Numbered from the stretch's first letter, positions 36,126 through 44,661 are shown. The stretch is DNA of 64,000 bases from Paenibacillus marchantiae (GCF_028771845.1 NZ_CP118270.1:744001-808000); one strand, 5' to 3'. Notes: generated by a model from the letters alone, not told the origin. Numbers and translations are program-made.

Positions 36126-36659
36126 ATGACCAATTCCAATGTATTCAATCAATCTAACGGTCCCTTATATACTCAACTGACTAATACATTCTCTGCCCCT
36201 GGCATTGAGTCCACTCCAGAGGGCGGGGCGGCAGCCGCAGGCAGTTCTTTTGCACTGACTACCAATAATGTCAGTGTAGGTGCTGGACTAAATCTGTTGC
36301 TGCAGGTCGTTAATGCAGTGGGCAGTGGGCGTACCTTGTACGTCTCTAGGATCAGCGGAGGCACAACCGCAGCTGCTACACTCATTGTCTATTCCGGCGG
36401 AACCATTACAGGTGGTACCACACCTGTGCCAGTCAATACATTGTTGGGCAATACCAATACGAGTGTAATGACAACAAGGCAAAATACCGGCACATTAACG
36501 GGAACATTAACAAGCTTGTTAAGCATTCCTCTTACAGCGGGCATGTATATGTTAAACCTGAACGGTTCTATCATCGTCCCTCCAGGACAGACACTATCCA
36601 TCAGTGCGGGAACAGGCTCCCAAACCGCCTCCATTAATCTTTCCTGGTGGGAATTCTGA
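36126..36659 (+). CDS. Ser/Thr/Gly-rich structural-type protein, copy 1
   Basis: A 177-residue protein of no family known to me. It has no signal peptide, Cys or charged clusters, and is almost neutral and rich in Thr, Ser, Gly, Asn and Val, like a beta-sandwich. It begins with NVFNQSNGPLYTQLTNTFSA, has VNAVGSGRTLYVSRISGG in the middle and VPPGQTLSISAG and SWWEF at the end. All of these match its downstream neighbour, so the two are paralogs. TTGGAGGTGG precedes the ATG at 36126. Position beside the repeat-protein genes and glycosyltransferases suggests a subunit of the same surface structure. Confidence 0.75.
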   Translation: MTNSNVFNQSNGPLYTQLTNTFSAPGIESTPEGGAAAAGSSFALTTNNVSVGAGLNLLLQVVNAVGSGRTLYVSRISGGTTAAATLIVYSGGTITGGTTPVPVNTLLGNTNTSVMTTRQNTGTLTGTLTSLLSIPLTAGMYMLNLNGSIIVPPGQTLSISAGTGSQTASINLSWWEF

Positions 36660-36687
36660 CATATCATTTAAAAAAGGAGTGTGCACA

Positions 36688-37269
36688 ATGCCGAATGATC
36701 ACGTGTTCAACCCGCTAAACCGTCCCGTTTATACATCCATTACGAATACGTTTACCTCTCCCGGCATTGTGGCTCCACCTGAGAATAATGCAGGTAGTAC
36801 TGGCAATCTGTACAATGCAGGCTCAACCAACTCCACAACACTAGGATTGCTGGGGGGCAGTGTTATTGCTACTGTCCAACTGACCAACCCAGTCGGGAGC
36901 GGTAAAAATGTATATATATCGCGGCTATCTGGAGGAATCACGGTCGCGCTCAACTTGCTTTCTTCCTTCAGTGGTACCATGACTCTGTCTGCAAATGGAA
37001 CATTGACATCACCGAGCACACTCTCACCGGTAAACAATAATTTATCAAGCAGTAACACGAGCATTGCAACGGTGCGATTCTCCGCTGCCGCTCCCACGGG
37101 TACCACAAACTTATTGGCTATGCCCTTGCAGGTAGGTCCCTTTCTATCCAATGAGTTAGGACGTTACGTGGTTCCTCCTGGTCAGTCCATTAACCTGTCG
37201 GTGAGCGGATCCCTGTCTGTTGGTGGGCTGATGGCCTCCACCTCCTATTTCTCTTGGTGGGAGGCATGA
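36688..37269 (+). CDS. Ser/Thr/Gly-rich structural-type protein, copy 2
   Basis: A 193-residue paralog of the preceding protein. Matching blocks are HVFNPLNRPVYTSITNTFTS, NPVGSGKNVYISRLSGGITV, VVPPGQSINLSVSGS and the end SWWEA. AAAAAGGAG precedes the ATG at 36688, and it starts 28 bases after copy 1. The central part is longer and diverged, while both ends are conserved, as if the ends make subunit contacts. Function is not known. Confidence 0.75.
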   Translation: MPNDHVFNPLNRPVYTSITNTFTSPGIVAPPENNAGSTGNLYNAGSTNSTTLGLLGGSVIATVQLTNPVGSGKNVYISRLSGGITVALNLLSSFSGTMTLSANGTLTSPSTLSPVNNNLSSSNTSIATVRFSAAAPTGTTNLLAMPLQVGPFLSNELGRYVVPPGQSINLSVSGSLSVGGLMASTSYFSWWEA

Positions 37270-37292
37270 TGCACTACCCTATTAGATGGAAA

Positions 37293-37324
37293 TAGCCGCT
37301 TACGGATAAGTAACCGTAGCGGCT
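37293..37324. terminator. Terminator between convergent genes
   Basis: AGCCGCTTACGG pairs with CCGT-AGCGGCT with one bulge. A T-rich stretch follows on the forward side after about 8 bases. It closes the structural gene pair and perhaps the MFS gene. Confidence 0.65.
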
Positions 37325-37362
37325 GTTCATCGTTCATTTTCTTTTTATCGTAACGATGGCAG

Positions 37363-38703
37363 TTATGGCTGTCTGACTGTCTTCTGCCCAAGTTCTCCAG
37401 TCGACTCTGCCGGAAGTGGCTGTTGCCCCTTCCATAAGATTCGTTGCAGCATCATGCCTGCGAAACCAATAGCCAGTGTCGCCATGCCAATATATTGAAA
37501 TGTGGGACTCGGTCCTACACTCCGAATCAAGGCACCTCCAGCGAGTGGAGCAATGACCAGCACGACACTGGAAAGCGAGTTTTGAATACCGAATACACGG
37601 CCTACATAGGCAGGCGGAGTTTCTTTTTGCAGCAAGTAATTCAACGTCACCATGAACAGTCCATTGCCCACTCCGATGCATAAGCCCCAGATGATGATCC
37701 AGAACTCGGACGTTTGGGAACTGATCCAACCAAGCGCACCAATTCCGGCACCAATCAGCAAATATCCTCCACCCAGCCCCCAGCCATACCCAATTCGCGG
37801 AAGTCGATTCAACAGTAGAATAATCACAACCGCACCTGCCCCAGCCGATGATCCCAGCCAGCCGATCAGAGCTTCGTTGCCCGGCTTGATCTCCCGAAAC
37901 AGCGTCGTAAACTGGTAATCGATCATGAGGATCGCCATTAATCCAAAGCAACCAAACAGAATCGTACTCAGAAGGATGCGGCTGCTCTGGATAAAACGCC
38001 AACCCTTCTGCCATTGAATGTATAGAGATTCCGCGGTCTCCCCCGTTTCCAAAGGACCTCCATCCGATGCAGAAGGTTCTGGATCCTCTGTAAGACGCCG
38101 TAAAGGCCATAACACGACTCCGGACAACAAACGTGTACAAGCATTGATTAAAATACAGACTTGCGGTGAAAAGACGGCCACAATGACTGCACCCAGCAGC
38201 GGTCCCGCTACTTTGGAGCATTGGTTCACAAAACCGTTCAGTGATGATGCCTGAAACAGATGCTCCTCTGCTACCACTTGACGCGTAAGTGCCTGCTGCG
38301 CAGGTACATGGAATACCCCCATCATCGCTCGTAAAGCAAGAAGCGGCAGCAGCCAAGCCGCACTTGGCGCGAACAGAATTGCAATCGTTAATAAGACGGT
38401 GATCACATCACATATCATCATGATTTTCACCTTATGCAAACGATCAGCCAGTGCACCTGCCACCGAGCCAAGTACGATCCCCGGAACAGCCATACATACC
38501 GGAATAAGGGCTATGATCAGAGGATCAGCACCCCAACGATAAGCGACCATTACCTGGATGGCGAGCGCGTCAAACCAATCTCCAAAGGTTGCGAGTGAAT
38601 AAGCAATAAACATCCGCATGAAGCGGAAGTTGGTCCATAGGCTTTTGGATGAACCATTGGACGAAATGGATGATGGATTGGGTTCATTTGAAATGACGGT
38701 CAT
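37363..38703 (-). CDS. MFS transporter
   Basis: A 446-residue permease with about 12 helices. The MFS signature loop between helices 2 and 3 is seen as GSVAGALADRLHKVKIMM, and RAMMGVFHVPAQQALTRQVV is typical of the MFS_3/EntS-like drug or siderophore exporter branch. A 25-residue hydrophilic loop after helix 6 (EDPEPSASDGGPLETGETAE) is the usual central loop. GGGAGGA precedes the ATG. A winged-helix/TPR regulator gene ends 71 bases upstream on the same strand, with a hairpin between, so it is likely controlled by that regulator. The substrate is unknown. Confidence 0.88.
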   Translation of the reverse strand: MTVISNEPNPSSISSNGSSKSLWTNFRFMRMFIAYSLATFGDWFDALAIQVMVAYRWGADPLIIALIPVCMAVPGIVLGSVAGALADRLHKVKIMMICDVITVLLTIAILFAPSAAWLLPLLALRAMMGVFHVPAQQALTRQVVAEEHLFQASSLNGFVNQCSKVAGPLLGAVIVAVFSPQVCILINACTRLLSGVVLWPLRRLTEDPEPSASDGGPLETGETAESLYIQWQKGWRFIQSSRILLSTILFGCFGLMAILMIDYQFTTLFREIKPGNEALIGWLGSSAGAGAVVIILLLNRLPRIGYGWGLGGGYLLIGAGIGALGWISSQTSEFWIIIWGLCIGVGNGLFMVTLNYLLQKETPPAYVGRVFGIQNSLSSVVLVIAPLAGGALIRSVGPSPTFQYIGMATLAIGFAGMMLQRILWKGQQPLPAESTGELGQKTVRQP

Positions 38704-38720
38704 ACGTATACTTCCTCCCC

Positions 38721-38766
38721 TGATTACAGCCTTGTTGCTGGCTTATATGTTCCTTGGCTGTAATCA
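38721..38766. promoter_or_regulatory. Perfect 11-bp inverted repeat between regulator and MFS gene
   Basis: TGATTACAGCC and GGCTGTAATCA are exact inverted copies with 24 bases between them, in the 71-base gap. No T run follows on the reverse strand, so it is not a normal terminator. It may be an operator or an RNA hairpin that adjusts the expression ratio. Confidence 0.5.
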
Positions 38767-38774
38767 TAAGGGTG

Positions 38775-39953
38775 TTATATCAGAGGAAGATCAGATGATG
38801 GAGCAAACGGGGATAAAAATGTGCGGATTTCATCCACAATTTGTTGTCCATAAACAGGCACGCCGTAACTTTTGGAGATATCCGCATAAATTTGACGGTA
38901 TTTAGTGCGAAGACGCCCCTCTATCCGGTGGTGTGCCATGAACAACAATATTTGGTAAGCCGAATTGAGATATAGCGGTGCGTTCAATGTCATTTTCAAT
39001 ACGTCCAGACCATCGTCCATTCTAGGCTCTGCCTCTCGGATTCTCCCTTGTCTAAGCAACCATAGGCCTTCCATAACTTGAAAGCGTCCGATTTCCCGCA
39101 AGTATGGCGCATCTTTCAACCCGGAACGCAGAGCAGACATCTGATCCTCTACCGCTTCGCCGCTGCCACCCCACAGTTCCACATACAACGCTGAGAGCTT
39201 TACCGGAAGTCTGAAATGAACCAGTTCATCTTTCTCCATCACGTGATACGTTTCAATGAGTCGAGCCTTGGCTCGTTCATACTGGCCCACCTCTGCGTAG
39301 ACTTCAACAATGTTCAGAATACGAAGTTCACGAAGCTGATCGGCAGACAGTGCGGATGAATTCAGAGCCTTTTCGTACAATGGCAAACTCTCCGATGGTT
39401 CAATCAGAGTATGTGTAAAAATTAGCAGCCAATACAAACGTTCCTCGAAGGGAATTTCCGTCGTTGTAATCAACCATTCCAGATCTCCCTGAATAAAGTG
39501 GATATACAGCTGATAAAATGGATCAATCTCAATGCCCAGCGCTTCTTGCTGATCCAGCAGCGTGAGCATCGACTTCCCCTGCCCATACAGATGATATTTG
39601 CGGAACAATCCATGAATCACTTCTCGCATCTCCTGATCTTGGGCGGAAGGGTTAGAGGGCAATATCGCCATATTCGATCGGATGATAAGTCGGTAACCAT
39701 AACCACGCACGGTCTCCAGTGCAATTTCTTCCCAACGTTTCAGTTTCTTGCGCAGTCGATACACATGGTCGTCCACGGTGCGTTCAACCGGATATTCCAA
39801 GGGCCATACCCGATCCAGCAGTTGGCTGCGAGTAAAGGCTTTTTCCTTGTTCTCATACAAAAAATACAGCAGTGCAAATTCCTTCGCCAGCAGGCGGATG
39901 GAATCGGTACGCTGGATTACCGTGTATGTTCCTTCATCGAATTGTAACAACAT
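38775..39953 (-). CDS. Winged-helix (OmpR-type) regulator with a TPR-like effector domain
   Basis: A 392-residue protein. Residues about 5-95 are an OmpR/PhoB-type DNA-binding domain: LLAKEFALLYFLYENKEKAF, TRSQLLDRVWPLEYPVERTV, DDHVYRLRKKLKRW and ETVRGYGYRL. There is no receiver domain. Residues about 110-390 are helical, TPR-like (for example LRILNIVEVYAEVGQYERAK). This layout is related to BTAD/SARP-like activators, where the helical part controls activity. AGGAGGG precedes the ATG at 39953. Its only same-strand neighbour is the MFS gene, which is the probable target. The signal is unknown. Confidence 0.8.
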   Translation of the reverse strand: MLLQFDEGTYTVIQRTDSIRLLAKEFALLYFLYENKEKAFTRSQLLDRVWPLEYPVERTVDDHVYRLRKKLKRWEEIALETVRGYGYRLIIRSNMAILPSNPSAQDQEMREVIHGLFRKYHLYGQGKSMLTLLDQQEALGIEIDPFYQLYIHFIQGDLEWLITTTEIPFEERLYWLLIFTHTLIEPSESLPLYEKALNSSALSADQLRELRILNIVEVYAEVGQYERAKARLIETYHVMEKDELVHFRLPVKLSALYVELWGGSGEAVEDQMSALRSGLKDAPYLREIGRFQVMEGLWLLRQGRIREAEPRMDDGLDVLKMTLNAPLYLNSAYQILLFMAHHRIEGRLRTKYRQIYADISKSYGVPVYGQQIVDEIRTFLSPFAPSSDLPLI

Positions 39954-40010
39954 GCTTGGCCCTCCTATGTATGCTTACTACTTGTGATCCTTATTCTGTT
40001 CAACATACCA

Positions 40011-40046
40011 CAAAAACCCTTTGCGAGAACGCAAAAGGTTTTTGTA
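40011..40046 (-). terminator. Terminator of the ABC operon
   Basis: ACAAAAACC-TTTTGCG pairs with CGCAAAGGGTTTTTGT around a tetraloop-sized turn. The T-rich arm acts as the tail on either strand. It follows the ATPase stop by about 48 bases. Confidence 0.8.
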
Positions 40047-40093
40047 ATGAGATGTACTGGCTCTCTTCGGTAATCGCAAGGTGCTCCCTGGAT

Positions 40094-40888
40094 TTAACCC
40101 AGCACCACGCGATCGTCGGCCATTTTTTTACCGCTGATACGTTCAAACTCGCCCAATAACTCAGGTACGGTCAGCGTGCGCTTACGCTCTTCACTAACGT
40201 CCAAAATAATTCGGCCTTTGTCCATCATAATTAGACGATTGCCCAAACGTATGGCCTGCTCCATATTGTGTGTGACCATCAACGTTGTAAGTCTCATCTC
40301 ACGTACAAGCGTCTCTGTCAGCTCTGTGATCAGCTCCGCACGAGAAGGATCAAGCGCAGCCGTATGCTCGTCCAGCAGCAAAATTTGTGGCTGGGTGAAT
40401 GTTGCCATGAGCAGGCTGAGCGCCTGGCGTTCACCGCCAGACAGAAGGCCCACTTTGGCATTGGGGCGTTTGTCGAGTCCAATGCCGAGTTTCTCCAACT
40501 GGGCGTTGAAAATCTCCCGTCTTGCACGGGTCACTCCAAAGCCCAGTCCACGGCCCTTGCCACGTTTGTACGCCATCGCCATATTCTCCTCAATGGACAT
40601 ATGCGGTGCTGTACCCGCCATCGGGTCCTGAAACACACGGCCAATCCAACTGCTGCGTTTATGCTCAGGCAGGCTTTTGATGGAACGATCATTGATCAGC
40701 ACATCGCCCATATCTGGCTTCATGACGCCTGAGATAATGTTCATCAACGTTGATTTTCCCGCGCCATTACTGCCAATCACGGTCACGAAGTCTCCCGGAT
40801 TCATGGTCAGATTTACACCAACCAGTGCGGTCTTCTCGTCGGTCGTTCCCGGATTAAACAGTTTGGTCACTTGTGTAATCTCAAGCAT
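40094..40888 (-). CDS. ABC transporter ATP-binding protein
   Basis: A 264-residue ATPase of the branched-chain-amino-acid-like group. Walker A is GSNGAGKSTLMNIISG, the signature LLSGGERQALSLLMATF, Walker B PQILLLDEHTAALDP, and the switch His is in MVTHNMEQAI. I begin it at the ATG at 40888 (MLEITQVTKLF); a longer frame upstream lies inside the permease gene. It is the third gene of a substrate-binding protein, permease, ATPase operon, in the layout of the TrpXYZ-type importers of Gram-positive bacteria. Confidence 0.9.
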   Translation of the reverse strand: MLEITQVTKLFNPGTTDEKTALVGVNLTMNPGDFVTVIGSNGAGKSTLMNIISGVMKPDMGDVLINDRSIKSLPEHKRSSWIGRVFQDPMAGTAPHMSIEENMAMAYKRGKGRGLGFGVTRARREIFNAQLEKLGIGLDKRPNAKVGLLSGGERQALSLLMATFTQPQILLLDEHTAALDPSRAELITELTETLVREMRLTTLMVTHNMEQAIRLGNRLIMMDKGRIILDVSEERKRTLTVPELLGEFERISGKKMADDRVVLG

Positions 40889-40890
40889 AA

Positions 40891-41811
40891 TCACATGCCT
40901 CCCTTCGCCTGTTGGCTCGACGAGCCCATAAGCTCTTCGGTTCGTTTGCGAGCCAGGCTTTTCTGCTTCATGGAGCGCTGCATGGTTGGGAAAACAAGTG
41001 CGATAATAACGATCACCGCGGTGATCAGCTTCAGATCGGATGTGTCGAACCATTCTACCTGGAGTGCGATCGCGACCACAATCCGGTAAATAATTGAACC
41101 GACAACGGCCGCAAGTGTGGCCCAGAATACGGTTCTTGCACCCAGAATGGCTTCCCCGATAATAACGGAGGCCAGTCCGATAACGATCATCCCAATTCCC
41201 ATCGTAATATCTGCAAAACCGGATTGCTGTGCAATAAATGCTCCAGACAGCGCAACAAGTCCGTTGGACAGACTGACACCAACAATGGTGGTCACATCCG
41301 TATTCGCGCCGAAGCTGCGAATCATGCGTTTGTTGTCACCTGTGGCGCGCAGTGCCAGTCCGATATCTGTTTTCATAAACAGATCCAGCATAATTTTGAA
41401 TACCAGCACAACTACGATAATGATAACCATGACATGCTCACCCGAGAAGGGGTTATCCATGCCCATAATGGATTTGTTCGGTGCGCCGAGAATACGCATA
41501 TTAATTGAATACAGAGCAATCATCATCAGAATACCGGATAACAGCCCGTTAATTTTGCCTTTGGTGTGCAGCAGACCTGTACAGGCGCCAGCTACCATTC
41601 CTCCAGCCATTGCTGCCAAGCAAGCGAGCCAAGGAGAGAAGTCGTTGGATATCATGACCGCCGCGATTGCGCCTCCAGTTGTAAAACTTCCGTCTACGGT
41701 GAGATCGGGGAAGTCCAGTATGCGGAATGTAATATATACACCCAATGCCATCAGTGCATACAACAATCCAAGCTCGATTGCCCCTTCAATTGAACCCCAA
41801 GTCAAATTCAC
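40891..41811 (-). CDS. ABC transporter permease, BPD_transp_2 type
   Basis: A 306-residue membrane protein with eight to ten helices, starting LTWGSIEGAIELGLLYALMA. Family-typical blocks are DFPDLTVDGSFTTGGAIAAV, GLLHTKGKINGLLSGILMM and SNGLVALSGAFIAQQSGFAD. Such permeases (related to LivH and to YtfT/RbsC) work with a partner of the ABC_sub_bind type. Its stop lies 2 bases before the ATPase start. The transported compound is unknown; tryptophan-type amino acids are one known case for this family. Confidence 0.88.
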   Translation of the reverse strand: MNLTWGSIEGAIELGLLYALMALGVYITFRILDFPDLTVDGSFTTGGAIAAVMISNDFSPWLACLAAMAGGMVAGACTGLLHTKGKINGLLSGILMMIALYSINMRILGAPNKSIMGMDNPFSGEHVMVIIIVVVLVFKIMLDLFMKTDIGLALRATGDNKRMIRSFGANTDVTTIVGVSLSNGLVALSGAFIAQQSGFADITMGIGMIVIGLASVIIGEAILGARTVFWATLAAVVGSIIYRIVVAIALQVEWFDTSDLKLITAVIVIIALVFPTMQRSMKQKSLARKRTEELMGSSSQQAKGGM

Positions 41812-41901
41812 ATTGCTTCCTCCCTGTCTATCGAAAAGAATGAGGCGAACCCGCCTGCACGTCCGCCTCGCATCCGTACTGCCGGAGGATCTCCGGTCAG
41901 A

Positions 41902-42951
41902 TTATTGAATAATGTTGTTATCCTGGTCCTTCACTTCTGCCTTCATCTCATCGGTAACAGTGATGCCTTGAGCTTCAGCAGCATTCAGGTTCAGAATCAG
42001 ATCCAGCTTGTCCGGCACGGTGACTTTCATGTCGCCCGGTTTCGTACCATTTTTCAAAATGTCCGCAGCCATTTCACCCACTTGGTATCCGTGATCGTAG
42101 TATTTGAAGCCAACGGTTGCGAAAGCCCCTTTTTCCACGGTATCCCGGTCACTGGAGAAGAACGGAATTTTATTTTTGTTCGCGGTCTGGATGATTGTAT
42201 CCACTGCGCTAACTACCGAGTTATCCAGCGTGATATAGAAGGCATCCACTTTGCCAACCAGAGAATCGGTTGCCTGTTTTACTTCGGATGTGTTCGTAAC
42301 TGGTGCTTTGACCAGCTTGATATTATGTGTTGCCAGCGCTTTTTCCGCATTGTTCGCCATCACCACCGCATTCGGTTCGCCCTCGTTAATAACCAGACCT
42401 ACCGTCTTCACATCCGGTAAATATTTGGCGATAAAATCAGACAATTGCACGATCGCCTCCGGGTTCGTATCCGATGCACCTGTTACGTTACCACCTGGCT
42501 TGTCCATGTCACTCACCAGTTTGGCACCCAGCGGGTCCGTCACTGCCGCGAACAGCAATGGCTTGTCCTTCACTTGTTGAGCCAGGGCCAGTGCGGATGG
42601 CGTTGCTATCCCTAGAACCAGGTCATTCTTGGAATCGCCGGCAATCTTCTGGGCAATGGACAGGTTGTTCGTTGAATCGCCTTGCGCGTTATTATAGTCA
42701 ATCGTCAAGTTCTTGTTCTCTTCAAGACCAGCATCCTTCAGCGCTGCAATGAATCCTTCACGTGTGGCATCCAGCGATGGATGCTCGACGATTTGCGAGA
42801 TCGCGATGCGATACGATTTTTCTGCCGTACCTTCACCTGTTGTGCTGCCCGATCCCTCGGTCGTTGTGCTACCGCCGCTGTTATTTCCGCAACCAGCCGC
42901 TACGATCATTGATCCAACCATCATCAGAGACATTAACCATTTCTTTTTCAT
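41902..42951 (-). CDS. ABC transporter substrate-binding lipoprotein, ABC_sub_bind family
   Basis: A 349-residue lipoprotein. The signal peptide KKKWLMSLMMVGSMIVAAGC ends in the lipobox VAAGC, followed by a Gly/Ser/Thr linker. The mature protein has the PF04392 pattern: QIVEHPSLDATREGFIAALK, DYNNAQGDSTNNLSIAQKIA, FAAVTDPLGAKLVSD and PGGNVTGASD. I use the ATG at 42951 after GGAGAGGGG. It heads the three-gene importer. Members bind amino acids or nucleoside-like ligands. I looked for a T-box in the leader and found none. Confidence 0.9.
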   Translation of the reverse strand: MKKKWLMSLMMVGSMIVAAGCGNNSGGSTTTEGSGSTTGEGTAEKSYRIAISQIVEHPSLDATREGFIAALKDAGLEENKNLTIDYNNAQGDSTNNLSIAQKIAGDSKNDLVLGIATPSALALAQQVKDKPLLFAAVTDPLGAKLVSDMDKPGGNVTGASDTNPEAIVQLSDFIAKYLPDVKTVGLVINEGEPNAVVMANNAEKALATHNIKLVKAPVTNTSEVKQATDSLVGKVDAFYITLDNSVVSAVDTIIQTANKNKIPFFSSDRDTVEKGAFATVGFKYYDHGYQVGEMAADILKNGTKPGDMKVTVPDKLDLILNLNAAEAQGITVTDEMKAEVKDQDNNIIQ

Positions 42952-43136
42952 GTGTGAGAACCCCTCTCCATCTTCTAAAATGTTGATGCCCTCATCGTTA
43001 TCCAAGTGACACGATAGGGCGGGACAAAACGAACGCTTCAACGCATTGTTGCTTTGACTGACAAAAGCAGACAAATATAGACTTTTCTCATGCGACTGAA
43101 GTCCATGACTCGTGTTGGTATTTTATTGTTTCCCTA

Positions 43137-43165
43137 ATATTAAGGTGCGACCTGTTTCCCGTCAA
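43137..43165 (-). promoter_or_regulatory. Candidate sigma-A promoter of the ABC operon
   Basis: TTGACG, a 17-base spacer and TAATAT lie on the reverse strand and give an untranslated leader of about 180 bases. The leader contains a small hairpin (TGCTTT / AAAGCA) but no riboswitch I recognise. Confidence 0.5.
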
Positions 43166-43228
43166 TGGTTGAACCGCTTCCAATTTGCATTCATTGCAGA
43201 TACGTGAGAGAAAACATTACATAAAACA

Positions 43229-43266
43229 AAAAAAGGCCTCTGCAATTTTGCAATAAGGCCTCTGCT
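43229..43266 (-). terminator. Terminator after the Rpn pseudogene
   Basis: AGGCC pairs with GGCCT, with an inner TTGCA/TGCAA-like pairing, and seven T follow on the reverse strand. It is 40 bases past the Rpn stop. Confidence 0.75.
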
Positions 43267-43304
43267 AAGAAAGGATATACAACTGGTTGAAGAGAAAATA
43301 CACA

Positions 43305-43917
43305 TCATTCTTTTTCTTTTTTCAATTCTTCTAGTTCAGATAATGTTAGCCCGGTAGCTTTGATAATGGTATCTTGATCAAGCCCCAAAGCGAGCATATT
43401 GATTGCGATTTTACGTTTACTCTCTGCTTCTCCTTCTTTGATGCCTTCTTTGATGCCTTCTTCGATTCCTTTTTGGATGCCTTCCTCCAAGCCTTTCTTG
43501 AGACCTTCTTCTCGTGCGCCCTCAATCATGGAAACTTCATCCCATAGAAATTTCTGACGGTCGATATATTGTTGACGTGCTTGCTCATCCTGGCTCAGAA
43601 ACTCCAATACACTCATGGCTTTTTTCAACGCCGGTTCCGGTTCGTGCATCAATAACTCCTCCCAGCTAGACTTGGTTATCCCCTTTAAAAATAATAGCCA
43701 TCGCACTAATCCATCATTCATCATAATGTTGTTGTCTTTTAACTTCGAAATTTCGCCTAAAATGAATCTCTATATCATCTGTCAGGGATATATCTGTATG
43801 ATCTTCTCTTAAATGAAATACGTTGTGATAATGATCATTAGCGAGCATATTGAAATTAACAATGTTAATCGCTACGCATTTTTTTGAGCTGGATGTAAAT
43901 TTAATAATAACACGCAT
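43305..43917 (-). pseudogene. Decayed Rpn family nuclease gene
   Basis: Rpn (PDDEXK_2) proteins are transposase-like, recombination-promoting nucleases. This copy lacks the N-terminal half with the nuclease active site. It picks up at KKCVAINIVNFNMLANDHYH, keeps NVFHLREDHTDISLTDDIEI, and then loses frame near 43755. The other frame resumes with LKDNNIMMNDGLVRWLLFLK and ends in the typical repetitive tail of GI/KEG units (KKGLEEGIQKGIEEGIKEGI). The second, longer copy at 53439-54303 confirms the alignment across the break. I regard it as non-functional, though the C-terminal 139 residues could still be translated from an internal ATG at 43724. Confidence 0.85.
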
Positions 43918-43955
43918 CTAATACTTAATATAACGTTTTTACGTCATTTTCCAAA

Positions 43956-43993
43956 CAAAAAAGAGACTGTTCCGAGTGATCGAAACAATCTCT
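43956..43993 (-). terminator. Terminator of the trhO-sufR-like unit
   Basis: AGAGATTGTT pairs with AACAGTCTCT, with a mismatch in the middle, and six T follow on the reverse strand, 8 bases after the regulator stop. Confidence 0.8.
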
Positions 43994-44000
43994 ATACATG

Positions 44001-44648
44001 CTAATTCCCAGCCGCTTCGCGAATCTGGTACGTGCATTTTTTGCCGCCATCCGCATAACATTCGGTGCGCTCCACATCAGCCTGCAGCAATGAACGGAAC
44101 AGTTCCAGTTCACAGCGGCAAGCCTGTTTATAGACACTCGCTACCTGCACAATAGGGCAGTTCAGCTCGGTAAGCACATAGGTGCCATCCTCTTCCTTGG
44201 AGGCATCGGCCATATATCCGTTTGCATTCTGAATGCGCGCGAGTTCCTCGACACGTCCGGCCAGATCCTGACCTTGCATCTGTGGCTGTCCGCTGCGAAG
44301 CAGCTTGTCCCGGCGGCTCTCGAACAATGCATCCACGACACCGCTGCCCGCTGAATCCGACAGTTCCTCCAGCAGTTCCAGGGTCAGTGATGAATATGAT
44401 TTTGGGAAAAAGCTATCCCCGCGTACCGTCAGATGGTATACGGCGGAGGGACGTCCAGCTGTAGCTCTGGCTTCCCGAACTTCAATCCATCCCTCCTGCT
44501 CCAGTGCCGTGAGGTGACGGCGAATCGCCATGCCGGTCAGACCAAGCTCAGCTGTCATTTCCCTTGCGGTCATTGTGCCTTGCTGCTTCAGCATGAACAA
44601 AATCCGTTCACGCGTCGTTCGTTCCTCTTCGCGCTTCACGATCAGCAC
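44001..44648 (-). CDS. SufR-like winged-helix regulator with a Cys-rich C terminus
   Basis: A 215-residue regulator. The N-terminal winged helix is RERILFMLKQQGTMTAREMT then ELGLTGMAIRRHLTALEQEG. The C-terminal domain has four or five Cys in LNCPIVQVASVYKQACRCEL and TECYADGGKKCTYQI, the arrangement seen in SufR-type regulators that bind an iron-sulfur cluster. The start is a GTG at 44648 with GGAGAGCAG upstream. It follows trhO by 13 bases on the same strand and is probably cotranscribed. Likely role: sensing of Fe-S or redox status; its target genes are not in the window unless it controls its own unit. Confidence 0.82.
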   Translation of the reverse strand: MLIVKREEERTTRERILFMLKQQGTMTAREMTAELGLTGMAIRRHLTALEQEGWIEVREARATAGRPSAVYHLTVRGDSFFPKSYSSLTLELLEELSDSAGSGVVDALFESRRDKLLRSGQPQMQGQDLAGRVEELARIQNANGYMADASKEEDGTYVLTELNCPIVQVASVYKQACRCELELFRSLLQADVERTECYADGGKKCTYQIREAAGN

Positions 44649-44661
44649 CTGCTCTCCCTGC

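Noticed and set aside
37334..38356. A 340-codon reverse frame inside the MFS gene
   Set aside because: It overlaps the MFS gene in another frame. The MFS frame has 12 helices and family motifs, whereas this one is rich in Cys, Ser and Arg with no family pattern.
42952..43165. Possible T-box leader of the TrpXYZ-like ABC operon
   Set aside because: No T-box signature (GGGTGG-type sequence) and no leader terminator were seen in the 180-base leader.
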